In this document: positions 7,440-13,823 of the stretch, piece by piece
Layout of the letters: every line of letters starts with the position of its first letter
Position numbering within the stretch: the first letter of the stretch is position 1
Source: JANXUF01 sp043747685
Lineage (GTDB): Bacteria > Actinomycetota > Acidimicrobiia > Acidimicrobiales > Ilumatobacteraceae
Direction of reading: 5' to 3'
Assembly: GCA_043747685.1 (NCBI GenBank)
Contig: JAYTOR010000012.1
Coordinates: 1 to 15,370, forward strand
Length of the DNA stretch: 15,370 nt
Notes under the pieces: generated by a model
Seen by the model: the letters and a program-made list of their open reading frames with translations, nothing else
Told to the model about the DNA's origin: nothing
Databases searched by the model: none
Position numbers and translations under genes: made by a program

Positions 7440-10210
7440 GCAACGACGTTGCAGATGATGCGGCGGCCGTCGATGAGGCCGTACTCCGGACTGCGCTCGT
7501 CAACGGCGTTGCAGTGTCGTTCGATGCATTGCCGGCGGCCGTGTTGTCGGAGGCACTGCGCGAAGAGCTCGGCCTGACCGGCACCAAGGTCGGCTGCAGC
7601 GCAGGCGATTGTGGGGCCTGCACGGTGATGATCGATCACGCTGCCGTGTGTGCCTGCATGGTTCCGGTCGGCAGGCTTGCCGGGACGTCGATCACGACGG
7701 TCGAGGGGCTGATCGGCGACGAACTCGGCGAACGATTGCAGGCTTCGTTTCTGCGCCACGCCGCTGCACAGTGCGGATTCTGTACGCCAGGGATGTTGAT
7801 GGCCGCTCGCGCGCTGCTCGGGACGAACAGGCAGCCCACACGTCAGCAGGTCATGGACGGCCTCGGTGGAGTGCTGTGTCGCTGCACCGGCTACCAGGCG
7901 ATCATCGCCGCAGTCCTCGATGTCGATGCGGCTGATCCGGTGACTGTGCGGCCGACATCCGGAAAGGCGGTCGGTGCGTCCATCGAACGCGTCGACGGAC
8001 GGGTCAAGGTCGCCGGCACCGACGTCTTCGGCGACGACGACGCTCCTGATGACGCACTCGTCATCCACATCATCCGCAGCCCATTCGCGCGGGCAGCCTT
8101 CACCTTCTGCGACCTCGAATCGTTCGTTTCGGAAAACGACGGGATCACAGCAGTCCTGACAGCTCGCGACGTGCCAGGTGTCAATCGCTTCGGGGTGATC
8201 GCCGCGCTCGCCGATCAACCCGTCTTCGCCGAGCACGAGACGCGGTTCGCCGGCGAAGCAGTCGCCGCGGTCGTGGTGCTGCCCGGCTTCGACTTCTCCT
8301 CGATCGAGTTCCCGGTCGTGTGGGCTGCGCTGAATCCGCTCACATCGCCGGCACTCGCCCTACACCCGGCAGCCGAGCTGGTTCATACCGACCGCCCAGC
8401 CAATGTGCTCGTGGAAGGTTTCGTGCAGACCGGTGACGTCGACGCAGTCATGCCAAGCTGTGCAGTAGTGGCGTCTGCCGAATTCGATTCGCCATTCGTC
8501 GAGCACGCCTACATCGAGCCGGAGGCGGGCTGGGCGGAGGTCATCGACGGACTGGTTGTCATCCATGTCACGACGCAGTCGGCATACATGGACAGGGCGT
8601 CGATGGCGGAGATACTCGGTGTCGCCGACCATCATGTGCGGATCGTGCCGACCGCTGTCGGCGGAGGCTTCGGCGGCAAGCTCGATCTGTCGGTCCAACC
8701 GTTCCTCGCCCTCGCCGCATTGCGAACCGGTCAGCCCGTGCGCATCACCTACAGCCGTGCCGAGTCGATGGCCAGCACGACGAAGCGCCATCCCTCGCAG
8801 CTCTCCGTCAGCATCGGCGCCGATACCAACGGCAAGGTGACAGCGATGTCGTTCGAGGGAGTTTTCGATACCGGGGCATACGCGTCATGGGGTCCGACGG
8901 TCGCCAACCGGGTCCCGATCCATGCGTCCGGACCGTATTTCATCCCCAACTACCACGCCCATTCGACCGCCGTGCATACCAACGGCCCGCCCTCGGGTGC
9001 GTTCCGCGGCTTCGGCGTCCCTCAGGCGGCGATCGCCCAGGAAACGCTGTTCGACGAGCTCGCCGGTCAACTCGGCATCGATCGCCTCGAATTCCGCATC
9101 CTCAACGCCCTCACCGCCGGTCAGCGCACCGTCACCGGCCACGTGTTGGAGGGCGGCGTCGGGATCCGGGACTGCCTCGAAGCACTCCGCGACCCGTGGG
9201 CCGACGCGCTGACGCGAGCAGATTCGCTCAATCGCGCCAATGACAGCCGCTATCGCAGAGGGGTCGGCGTTGCCGGAATCTGGTACGGCTGCGGCAACAC
9301 CTCGCTTTCCAACCCATCGACGATCAAGGTCGGCGTGCGTAGGGACGGCAGTGTCGTCCTGCATCAGGGTGCGATCGACATCGGACAGGGATCGAACACG
9401 GTCATCAGCCAGATCGTCGCCGATGCGATCGGCATCGAAGTACACCGCCTCCAGCTTCGGTCCGCTGACACTTCGATCACGCCTGACGCCGGCAAAACCT
9501 CGGCGTCACGCCAGACGTATGTGTCCGGCATGGCGGCGTACCTCGCCGGAACGTCGCTGCGCGCCGGGCTGCTGGCGATGCTCGATGCGTCGTTCGACTC
9601 CGAGCTCGTGTTCGACGCTGGCGCCCTCAGTTGTCAGAGCAATGGCGTCGCCCGATCAGTCGACCTCCGCCGGCTTCCGGTCGATGCAGACGGCTTCGTG
9701 GCTGTGGCCGTCGAGAGCTACGACCCGCCGACGACAGCACTCGACCACAACGGCCAGGGCAAGCCGTATGCCGTTTTCGGATACGGGACGCAGTTGGTCG
9801 AGCTCAGCGTCGACACGGCGACAGGGCGCGTGGAACTGCACCGTGTGGTTGCAGCGTACGACGTCGGCAAAGCGATCAATCCCCAGCTCGTCGTCGGCCA
9901 GATCGAAGGCGGCATCGCCCAGGGGATCGGGTTGGCGCTGCTCGAGGAGTACCTGCCCGGTCGCACGAACAACCTCCACGACTACCTCATTCCAACAATC
10001 GGCGACGTCCCACCGATCGAGACGATCATCGTCGAGACCCACGATCCTGTCGGTCCCTACGGAGCCAAGGGCGTCGGCGAGCACTCGCTGATCCCGACAG
10101 CACCGGCGATCCTGAACGCCATCCATCACGCCTGCGGGATCCGCATCCGGTCCGTGCCGGCGACGCCGACCAAGGTTCTCGCGGCGCTCCGCAAGCGGGG
10201 TGCTGCGTGA
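7436..10210 (+). CDS. Molybdenum hydroxylase, fused [2Fe-2S] and molybdopterin-binding subunit (putative nicotinate dehydrogenase)
   Basis: This 924-residue protein fuses what are often separate small and large subunits. Residues 1 to about 165 are the ferredoxin-type domain, with Cys54, 59, 62 and 74 for the plant-type [2Fe-2S] cluster and Cys113, 116, 148 and 150 for the second (QCGFCTPGM, LCRCTGY). The molybdopterin part starts near residue 180 and shows GGGFGGK (409-415), AFRGFG (522-527), IDIGQGSNTVISQ, GKTSASRQTYVSG and the catalytic glutamate Glu882 in GAKGVGE. Aligning by hand to bovine xanthine oxidase, the purine-binding Glu802 directly after GGFGGK is Leu416 here, while the Arg880 position is Arg492. 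A non-purine aromatic N-heterocycle is therefore favoured; nicotinate to 6-hydroxynicotinate fits the downstream genes. Start (ATGA) and stop (GTGA) both overlap neighbours. No XdhC-type maturation factor is visible. Confidence 0.85.
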   Translation: MSNDVADDAAAVDEAVLRTALVNGVAVSFDALPAAVLSEALREELGLTGTKVGCSAGDCGACTVMIDHAAVCACMVPVGRLAGTSITTVEGLIGDELGERLQASFLRHAAAQCGFCTPGMLMAARALLGTNRQPTRQQVMDGLGGVLCRCTGYQAIIAAVLDVDAADPVTVRPTSGKAVGASIERVDGRVKVAGTDVFGDDDAPDDALVIHIIRSPFARAAFTFCDLESFVSENDGITAVLTARDVPGVNRFGVIAALADQPVFAEHETRFAGEAVAAVVVLPGFDFSSIEFPVVWAALNPLTSPALALHPAAELVHTDRPANVLVEGFVQTGDVDAVMPSCAVVASAEFDSPFVEHAYIEPEAGWAEVIDGLVVIHVTTQSAYMDRASMAEILGVADHHVRIVPTAVGGGFGGKLDLSVQPFLALAALRTGQPVRITYSRAESMASTTKRHPSQLSVSIGADTNGKVTAMSFEGVFDTGAYASWGPTVANRVPIHASGPYFIPNYHAHSTAVHTNGPPSGAFRGFGVPQAAIAQETLFDELAGQLGIDRLEFRILNALTAGQRTVTGHVLEGGVGIRDCLEALRDPWADALTRADSLNRANDSRYRRGVGVAGIWYGCGNTSLSNPSTIKVGVRRDGSVVLHQGAIDIGQGSNTVISQIVADAIGIEVHRLQLRSADTSITPDAGKTSASRQTYVSGMAAYLAGTSLRAGLLAMLDASFDSELVFDAGALSCQSNGVARSVDLRRLPVDADGFVAVAVESYDPPTTALDHNGQGKPYAVFGYGTQLVELSVDTATGRVELHRVVAAYDVGKAINPQLVVGQIEGGIAQGIGLALLEEYLPGRTNNLHDYLIPTIGDVPPIETIIVETHDPVGPYGAKGVGEHSLIPTAPAILNAIHHACGIRIRSVPATPTKVLAALRKRGAA

Positions 10211-11703
10211 ACGGCCAGCGCCCATCCGAGTATCCGGAGATCGTCCCGGACGCTGCGGCGATCCTCGACGACGTCGCCAAGGTTCGTTGCGAGGCGTGCC
10301 CGATCCGGTGCTTCATCAAGGTCGGCCAAACGGGTTCGTGCGACCGCTACGGCAACGTCGACGGGGTGCTGACCCGCATCGACCCGGTGACGATCCTGCA
10401 GCGGACCAGGGGCCGGGCCGGCGAAATCGTGCCGTTCGCCGTGCTGCACGACACATGGGACGGCGAACTCGTGCGCGGAGAGGACTTCTTCGTCACCGGC
10501 ACGGGGTCCGGTACGACATATCCCGACTACAAGCCCGCACCGCTGATCGTCTCGAGCGATGTACGTGGCGTCGACACCGTCACAGTCGTCACCGAGGGGA
10601 TCTTCTCGTACTGCGGTGTCAAGGTGAAGATCGACACCGATCGCCATGTCGGGCCGGAGCGGGCGATCGTCCGCAGCGACGGCGAGGCCGTCGGGCACGT
10701 GACGACCGGCGAATACGGTTCACAGATGCTTTCGATCGGCGGCGTCAACCACCTGACAGGCGGCGCAAAACGTGAGGGTCTGGCGACGATGCGCGCCATC
10801 CTCGCCCTCTGCCAGGGCGAGTCGACCGAACTGACCGTCGACGGCGGATCGCGCCTTCAGCTCCGGGCGGGCAGTGCTCCGATCATCGACGGCACGCTGG
10901 AGGAACTAATGCGCGTCGGCTGCGGATCGGCGACGGTCGGGATGTTTGCCATCGATTGGAGCACGCTCGTCGATGAGGTCGTGGTCGTCGACGACCACAT
11001 CACCGGCGTCCTCACCGAGCACCAGGCCGGAGCGGTCCTCGACATGCCCACCAGTGGCATCGTCATCACGGGTCGCAAGTCGACGCCGGGTCGGTACTTC
11101 AACATCGCCGCTCCCGGCAGCGGCTGGGGCGGCACGGACCTCGTCGACCCGCTGGCGATCATCGAGCGGTTTCGCGCCGATCGCGGGGCGCATCCTGGCC
11201 TTCGGCTGCTGATGGTCAGCACGACCGGCGAGAGTTCCGCCTATTTCGTGCTCGACGACAACCTCGTCCCCCGCTCGGCAGAGATGCCGCAGGCCGTGCA
11301 GGATTCCGTCGACCACATCCGCCTCAACTGTGAACCGGCGATGACATCCGTGTTGTTCATCGCCGGGGCCGGCGGATCGCTGCGAGCCGGCGTGACGAAG
11401 AACCCGATCGGTCTGACGCGTTCGGTGCGGTCGCGCCTGACGTCGGTCACATGCGGCGGAGCCCCCGTCTACCTGTGGCCAGGCGGTGGCATCACCTTCA
11501 TGGTCGACGTGACAGCGATGCCCCCGGGTTCGTTCGGCCATGTACCGACGCCTGCCATTGTCGCTCCGTTGGAGTTCACGATGTCAACGGCTGACTATCT
11601 GGCGTTCGGCGGTCATGCCGGTTCGATCCGGTCGATCGAATCGGTTCTCGCAGACGAACGGATCCGGCAACTCGACGGCAGCCATCTACTCGGCGACCGA
11701 TGA
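10207..11703 (+). CDS. hnr: 6-hydroxynicotinate reductase-like iron-sulfur protein
   Basis: The product has 498 residues. I recognise it from its opening CEACPIRCFIKVGQTGSCDRYGN block as the family annotated as 6-hydroxynicotinate reductase. The E. barkeri enzyme reduces 6-hydroxynicotinate to 1,4,5,6-tetrahydro-6-oxonicotinate and is ferredoxin-linked (from memory). Cys28, 31, 35 and 45 (CX2CX3CX9C) look like a [4Fe-4S] site. Further family-like segments are FVTGTGSGTTYPDYKPAPLI, EGIFSYCGVKVKIDTD and TTGEYGSQMLSIGGVNHLTGG. I chose the GTG at 10207, which overlaps the upstream stop (GTGA) and starts 27 residues before the first cysteine; upstream in-frame sequence is antisense-like shadow of the Mo subunit. 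The stop forms ATGA with the first of three repeated start codons (11700). Assignment rests on motif memory plus the enamidase and hydroxylase neighbours. Confidence 0.72.
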   Translation: MNGQRPSEYPEIVPDAAAILDDVAKVRCEACPIRCFIKVGQTGSCDRYGNVDGVLTRIDPVTILQRTRGRAGEIVPFAVLHDTWDGELVRGEDFFVTGTGSGTTYPDYKPAPLIVSSDVRGVDTVTVVTEGIFSYCGVKVKIDTDRHVGPERAIVRSDGEAVGHVTTGEYGSQMLSIGGVNHLTGGAKREGLATMRAILALCQGESTELTVDGGSRLQLRAGSAPIIDGTLEELMRVGCGSATVGMFAIDWSTLVDEVVVVDDHITGVLTEHQAGAVLDMPTSGIVITGRKSTPGRYFNIAAPGSGWGGTDLVDPLAIIERFRADRGAHPGLRLLMVSTTGESSAYFVLDDNLVPRSAEMPQAVQDSVDHIRLNCEPAMTSVLFIAGAGGSLRAGVTKNPIGLTRSVRSRLTSVTCGGAPVYLWPGGGITFMVDVTAMPPGSFGHVPTPAIVAPLEFTMSTADYLAFGGHAGSIRSIESVLADERIRQLDGSHLLGDR

Positions 11704-11741
11704 GCACGCCGTGGGGCGATGAGCGGGCCGACTGGCGATGA
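11700..11741 (+). CDS. 13-codon relay mini-ORF coupling hnr to the UPF0280 gene (putative)
   Basis: The ORF MSTPWGDERADWR starts at an ATG overlapping the hnr stop (ATGA at 11700-11703) and ends in a TGA (11739-11741) overlapping the UPF0280 ATG (ATGA at 11738-11741). A ribosome ending hnr could restart here, translate 13 codons and restart again on the UPF0280 gene. The peptide itself has no recognisable feature; any role is probably in translation only. It may simply be a by-product of the 19-bp duplication. Confidence 0.3.
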   Translation: MSTPWGDERADWR

Positions 11742-11756
11742 GCAGGCCGATCGCTG
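11700..11756 (+). repeat. Three tandem 19-bp units, each beginning with ATGAGC
   Basis: Units begin at 11700, 11719 and 11738: ATGAGCACGCCGTGGGGCG, ATGAGCGGGCCGACTGGCG and ATGAGCAGGCCGATCGCTG. All share ATGAGC and GCCG at fixed positions, with exact 19-bp spacing. Because 19 is not a multiple of 3, the three ATGs lie in three different frames. The first overlaps the hnr stop and the third is the UPF0280 start. It looks like a duplicated translational junction. Confidence 0.65.
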
Positions 11757-12622
11757 CGCTCACCGCTGACGGGCTCAAACTGCACCTGCAGCACGGACCC
11801 ATCGATCTGATCATCACCGCCGAGGGATGTTCGAACGGGCGGCGGGAAGCCTTCGCGATTGCAGAGGATGTCATGCAAACGGTGCTCATCGATCTCGTTG
11901 CGGAGCTGGCGATCCTGCGGATACCAGCGGGTTCAGGTCGCGCTGTCGCCGGCTCCGTCGCCAGCCGAATGGTCAGCGCGACGTCCGGTTTCGGCGAGAT
12001 CTTCATCACGCCGATGGCCGCCGTCGCCGGCGCCGTCGCCGATCATGTCCTGTCGCACTCGATGCAAGCGGGACTCGATCGATTGATCGTCAACAATGGC
12101 GGCGACATCGCCTTCGGCCTGAGTGCGGGCCGATCGATCAGCATCGGGCTGATGGGGCCGGCCAGCGATCACCGCCTCGGCGGGACCGTCACCATCAACG
12201 AAGCTGACGACGTCCGCGGTGTGGCCACGAGTGGCTGGCGCGGCCGAAGCTTTTCGCTCGGTATCGCCGACGCCGTGACTGTGTTCGCTCACGATGCAGC
12301 CGCAGCCGACGCTGCGGCGTCGGTCATCGCCAGTGCCGTCGATCTGCCAGGACATCCTTCGATCCGCCGAGAACCGGCGTGCGCGCTGCAGCAAGACTCG
12401 GACCTCGGCGAGCTGTTGGTGACGGTGTCCGTTGGCGAGCTCGACGCGGCAGAGCAACACGAGGCGATGCAGCACGGCAGAGTGATCGCCGAACGACTCG
12501 CCGACGGTGGTCGGATCGCTGCTGCGCTGATCGTGCTCGGAGATCAGTGGTGTGCAATCGAGGGGCAACACGGGCTCCTCGGCAACCGGTTGCTAGGCCC
12601 TGCCGGATTGCCGAGAGGTTGA
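11738..12622 (+). CDS. UPF0280 family protein (ApbE-like fold), function unknown
   Basis: The product has 294 residues. Recognisable UPF0280 features are TPMAAVAGAVAD (91-102), VNNGGDIAFGL (118-128) and GVATSGWRGRSFSLGIADAVTV (161-182), followed by an alanine-rich helix AADAAASVIASAV. The GGDI and ATSG motifs match in order and kind those of ApbE, the FAD:protein FMN transferase, with which UPF0280 is related in fold. Whether this protein transfers or binds flavin is not known. It follows hnr in the same operon through a tandem-repeated junction, so a role in maturing or helping the reductase is a reasonable inference. No signal peptide is present, unlike typical exported ApbE, so it should act in the cytosol. 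I chose the third ATG of the repeat, the only one that opens the long frame. It is the last gene before a 139-nt gap. Confidence 0.82.
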   Translation: MSRPIAALTADGLKLHLQHGPIDLIITAEGCSNGRREAFAIAEDVMQTVLIDLVAELAILRIPAGSGRAVAGSVASRMVSATSGFGEIFITPMAAVAGAVADHVLSHSMQAGLDRLIVNNGGDIAFGLSAGRSISIGLMGPASDHRLGGTVTINEADDVRGVATSGWRGRSFSLGIADAVTVFAHDAAAADAAASVIASAVDLPGHPSIRREPACALQQDSDLGELLVTVSVGELDAAEQHEAMQHGRVIAERLADGGRIAAALIVLGDQWCAIEGQHGLLGNRLLGPAGLPRG

Positions 12623-12651
12623 ATCGCTGACGTCGTATGGTTGTCGCTGCC

Positions 12652-12765
12652 ATGTCGTCCCTGTCGCTGCCACCGCCGCCGTTCCCATTCAACGTCGCGA
12701 GTTCCCGGCCTGTGTCGAGTTACGGGCGGGTGCCGGCGAGCCGTCTGACACGGGGACGGCGATGA
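12652..12765 (+). CDS. Possible 37-codon leader ORF overlapping the MarR gene start
   Basis: An ATG at 12652 opens a 37-codon frame, rich in Ser, Pro and Arg, whose TGA (12763-12765) overlaps the MarR ATG (ATGA). A TATGGT hexamer at 12636-12641, identical to the -10 proposed for the hydroxylase operon, lies 10 nt upstream, with no clear -35. This could be a leader peptide that couples translation to the regulator gene, or chance in GC-rich DNA. There is no ribosome binding site of note and no homology that I recognise. Apart from this, the 139-nt gap between the UPF0280 and MarR genes shows nothing. Confidence 0.25.
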   Translation: MSSLSLPPPPFPFNVASSRPVSSYGRVPASRLTRGRR

Positions 12766-13196
12766 GTCGTCGAAAGTACGTACTCGAGAACCAGGTCGGC
12801 TTCCTGCTGCGCAAGGCGAACCAGCGACATCGGACGATCTTCTCGCAGATGATCGTGCCGAAAATTGCACCGGCACAATTGGCAACACTCGTCAAACTCG
12901 GCACGGACGGTCCCCTCCATCAGAACCAGCTCGGTCGCCTGGTGGCAATGGATTCGGCGACGATCACGGGTGTCGTCAACCGCTTGACACAACGCGGTTG
13001 GGTGCAATCAGGACCCGATGATGATGATGCGAGACTCAGTGTCGTCGAATTGACGACAGAGGGTCGCGCTGCTCTCGAGGAGTTGCTGCCACATGCCGCT
13101 GCGATCACCAGGGCGACGCTCGCTCCGTTGACGCGTGAGGAGAGCGCACTCTTCCTCGGCCTGTTGCAGCGCATCGCCGATCCGACCGTCGACTGA
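12762..13196 (+). CDS. MarR-family transcriptional regulator, putative repressor of the two catabolic operons
   Basis: This 144-residue protein has the MarR layout: an N-terminal helix (VGFLLRKANQRHRTIFSQMI), a winged helix-turn-helix with HQNQLGRLVAMDSATITGVVNRLTQRGWV (53-81), a wing bearing the conserved Asp/Arg pair (DDDDARLS, 86-93), and a C-terminal dimerisation helix (TTEGRAALEELLPHAAAITRATLAPL). MarR dimers bind palindromes and release them on binding phenolic or aromatic acids; NicR of Pseudomonas putida, also MarR-type, responds to 6-hydroxynicotinate. The gene lies between two operons that share the same 30-bp palindrome, so it most likely represses both, with a pathway intermediate as inducer. 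No copy of the palindrome precedes its own start, so autoregulation is not evident. No in-frame start exists upstream. Only a weak GGGGACGG precedes the ATG. Confidence 0.88.
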   Translation: MSRRKYVLENQVGFLLRKANQRHRTIFSQMIVPKIAPAQLATLVKLGTDGPLHQNQLGRLVAMDSATITGVVNRLTQRGWVQSGPDDDDARLSVVELTTEGRAALEELLPHAAAITRATLAPLTREESALFLGLLQRIADPTVD

Positions 13197-13210
13197 CGCG
13201 ATCACGTTTG

Positions 13211-13240
13211 ACGCGGTCGCTTGTACACATGTGATCTCGG
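13211..13240. promoter_or_regulatory. Operator 2: 30-bp imperfect palindrome upstream of the DUF1185/enamidase operon
   Basis: The site aligns without gaps to operator 1 (6389-6418), with 23 of 30 bases identical, including the GGTC left half-site, the central CTTGTA and the right TCTCGG or CTCGG end. Its own symmetry is poorer than operator 1: left half GGTCGC (13215-13220) against right half GTGATC (13231-13236). An extra inverted half-site GATCAC lies at 13200-13205, the exact reverse complement of GTGATC, so a second dimer could bind. It overlaps the -35 region of the following gene. Confidence 0.7.
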
Positions 13241-13247
13241 GTATTCT
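13221..13247 (+). promoter_or_regulatory. Putative leaderless promoter of the DUF1185/enamidase operon
   Basis: TATTCT (13242-13247) lies exactly 6 nt before the ATG at 13254. A TTGTAC at 13221-13226, inside operator 2, could act as -35 but with a short 15-bp spacer (16 bp if read as CTTGTA). No ribosome binding site precedes the ATG, so a leaderless transcript is likely. Confidence 0.5.
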
Positions 13248-13253
13248 CTGACG

Positions 13254-13823
13254 ATGAAGGTCATCGCCGTCCATACGCTGATCGAAGAGCGCCGGTACGA
13301 AATGGGGCGCCGGCTCGACCGCCCGATCCGCAGGGTCATCACCGCTGCCGTCCTCGAGAATCCGTTCGCCGGGAGCTACGTCGACGACCTCAGCGAACTG
13401 ATCGAGGCAAGCGTGTCGATCGGCCGGGAGATCTCCGAGACGGCCGTCGCCGCTCTCGCCGATGCCGTCGAATCGTACGGCAAGGGTGTCATCGTCGGCA
13501 CGAACGGCGAACTCGAACACGCCGCCGCACTGCTGCATCCCAAACTCGGCGTCCCGCTGCGGGCGGCCTGCGGCGGTGGTCTGGCGATCATCCCCTCTGC
13601 GAAGAAGCGTGGCGGGCCGGGCACGACGCTCGACATTCCATTGCACTACAAGGATGCGGCGTTCGTGCGTTCCCACTTCGACGCCGTCGAACTGCGGATC
13701 GCCGAATCCCCGACAGCTGATCAACTCGTACTCGCCGTCGCGGTGAGCAACGGTGGCAGACCGCTGCCTCGTGTCGGTGGTCTGACGATCGAAGACGCAG
13801 AACGAAAGGACGGATTGCGATGA
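13254..13823 (+). CDS. DUF1185 family protein ('amino acid synthesis family'), function unknown
   Basis: The product has 189 residues and is recognised as DUF1185 by the opening IEERRYEMGRRLDRPIRRV, then AAVLENPFAGSYVDDLSELIE (31-51), VGTNGELEHAAALLHP (about 81-96), and AACGGGLAIIPSAKKRGGPG. The 'amino acid synthesis' label of the family has no firm biochemical basis that I know of. The ATG at 13254 is chosen over a TTG at 13221 because the TTG would fall within the operator and -35 region, while the ATG sits 6 nt after a TATTCT -10 and starts where family homology begins. Its stop overlaps the amidohydrolase ATG (ATGA at 13820-13823). Coupling to an enamidase-like enzyme under the same operator as hnr suggests a role in the same pathway, perhaps on the ring-opening product or as a partner of the hydrolase; this is inference. 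Confidence 0.82.
   Translation: MKVIAVHTLIEERRYEMGRRLDRPIRRVITAAVLENPFAGSYVDDLSELIEASVSIGREISETAVAALADAVESYGKGVIVGTNGELEHAAALLHPKLGVPLRAACGGGLAIIPSAKKRGGPGTTLDIPLHYKDAAFVRSHFDAVELRIAESPTADQLVLAVAVSNGGRPLPRVGGLTIEDAERKDGLR

Noticed and set aside
6926..8236. 436-codon open frame on the minus strand across the hydroxylase genes
   Set aside because: It spans two well-supported plus-strand genes, has low-complexity Arg/Asp-rich translation and no family motif.
7436..10210. Simple annotation as xanthine dehydrogenase
   Set aside because: The key purine-binding Glu after GGFGGK is Leu, and the operon partners belong to a nicotinate-type pathway rather than to urate metabolism.
13221..13253. TTG at 13221 as start of the DUF1185 gene
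   Set aside because: It would put the start codon inside the operator and putative -35; family homology starts at the ATG at 13254, which is 6 nt after a -10 box.
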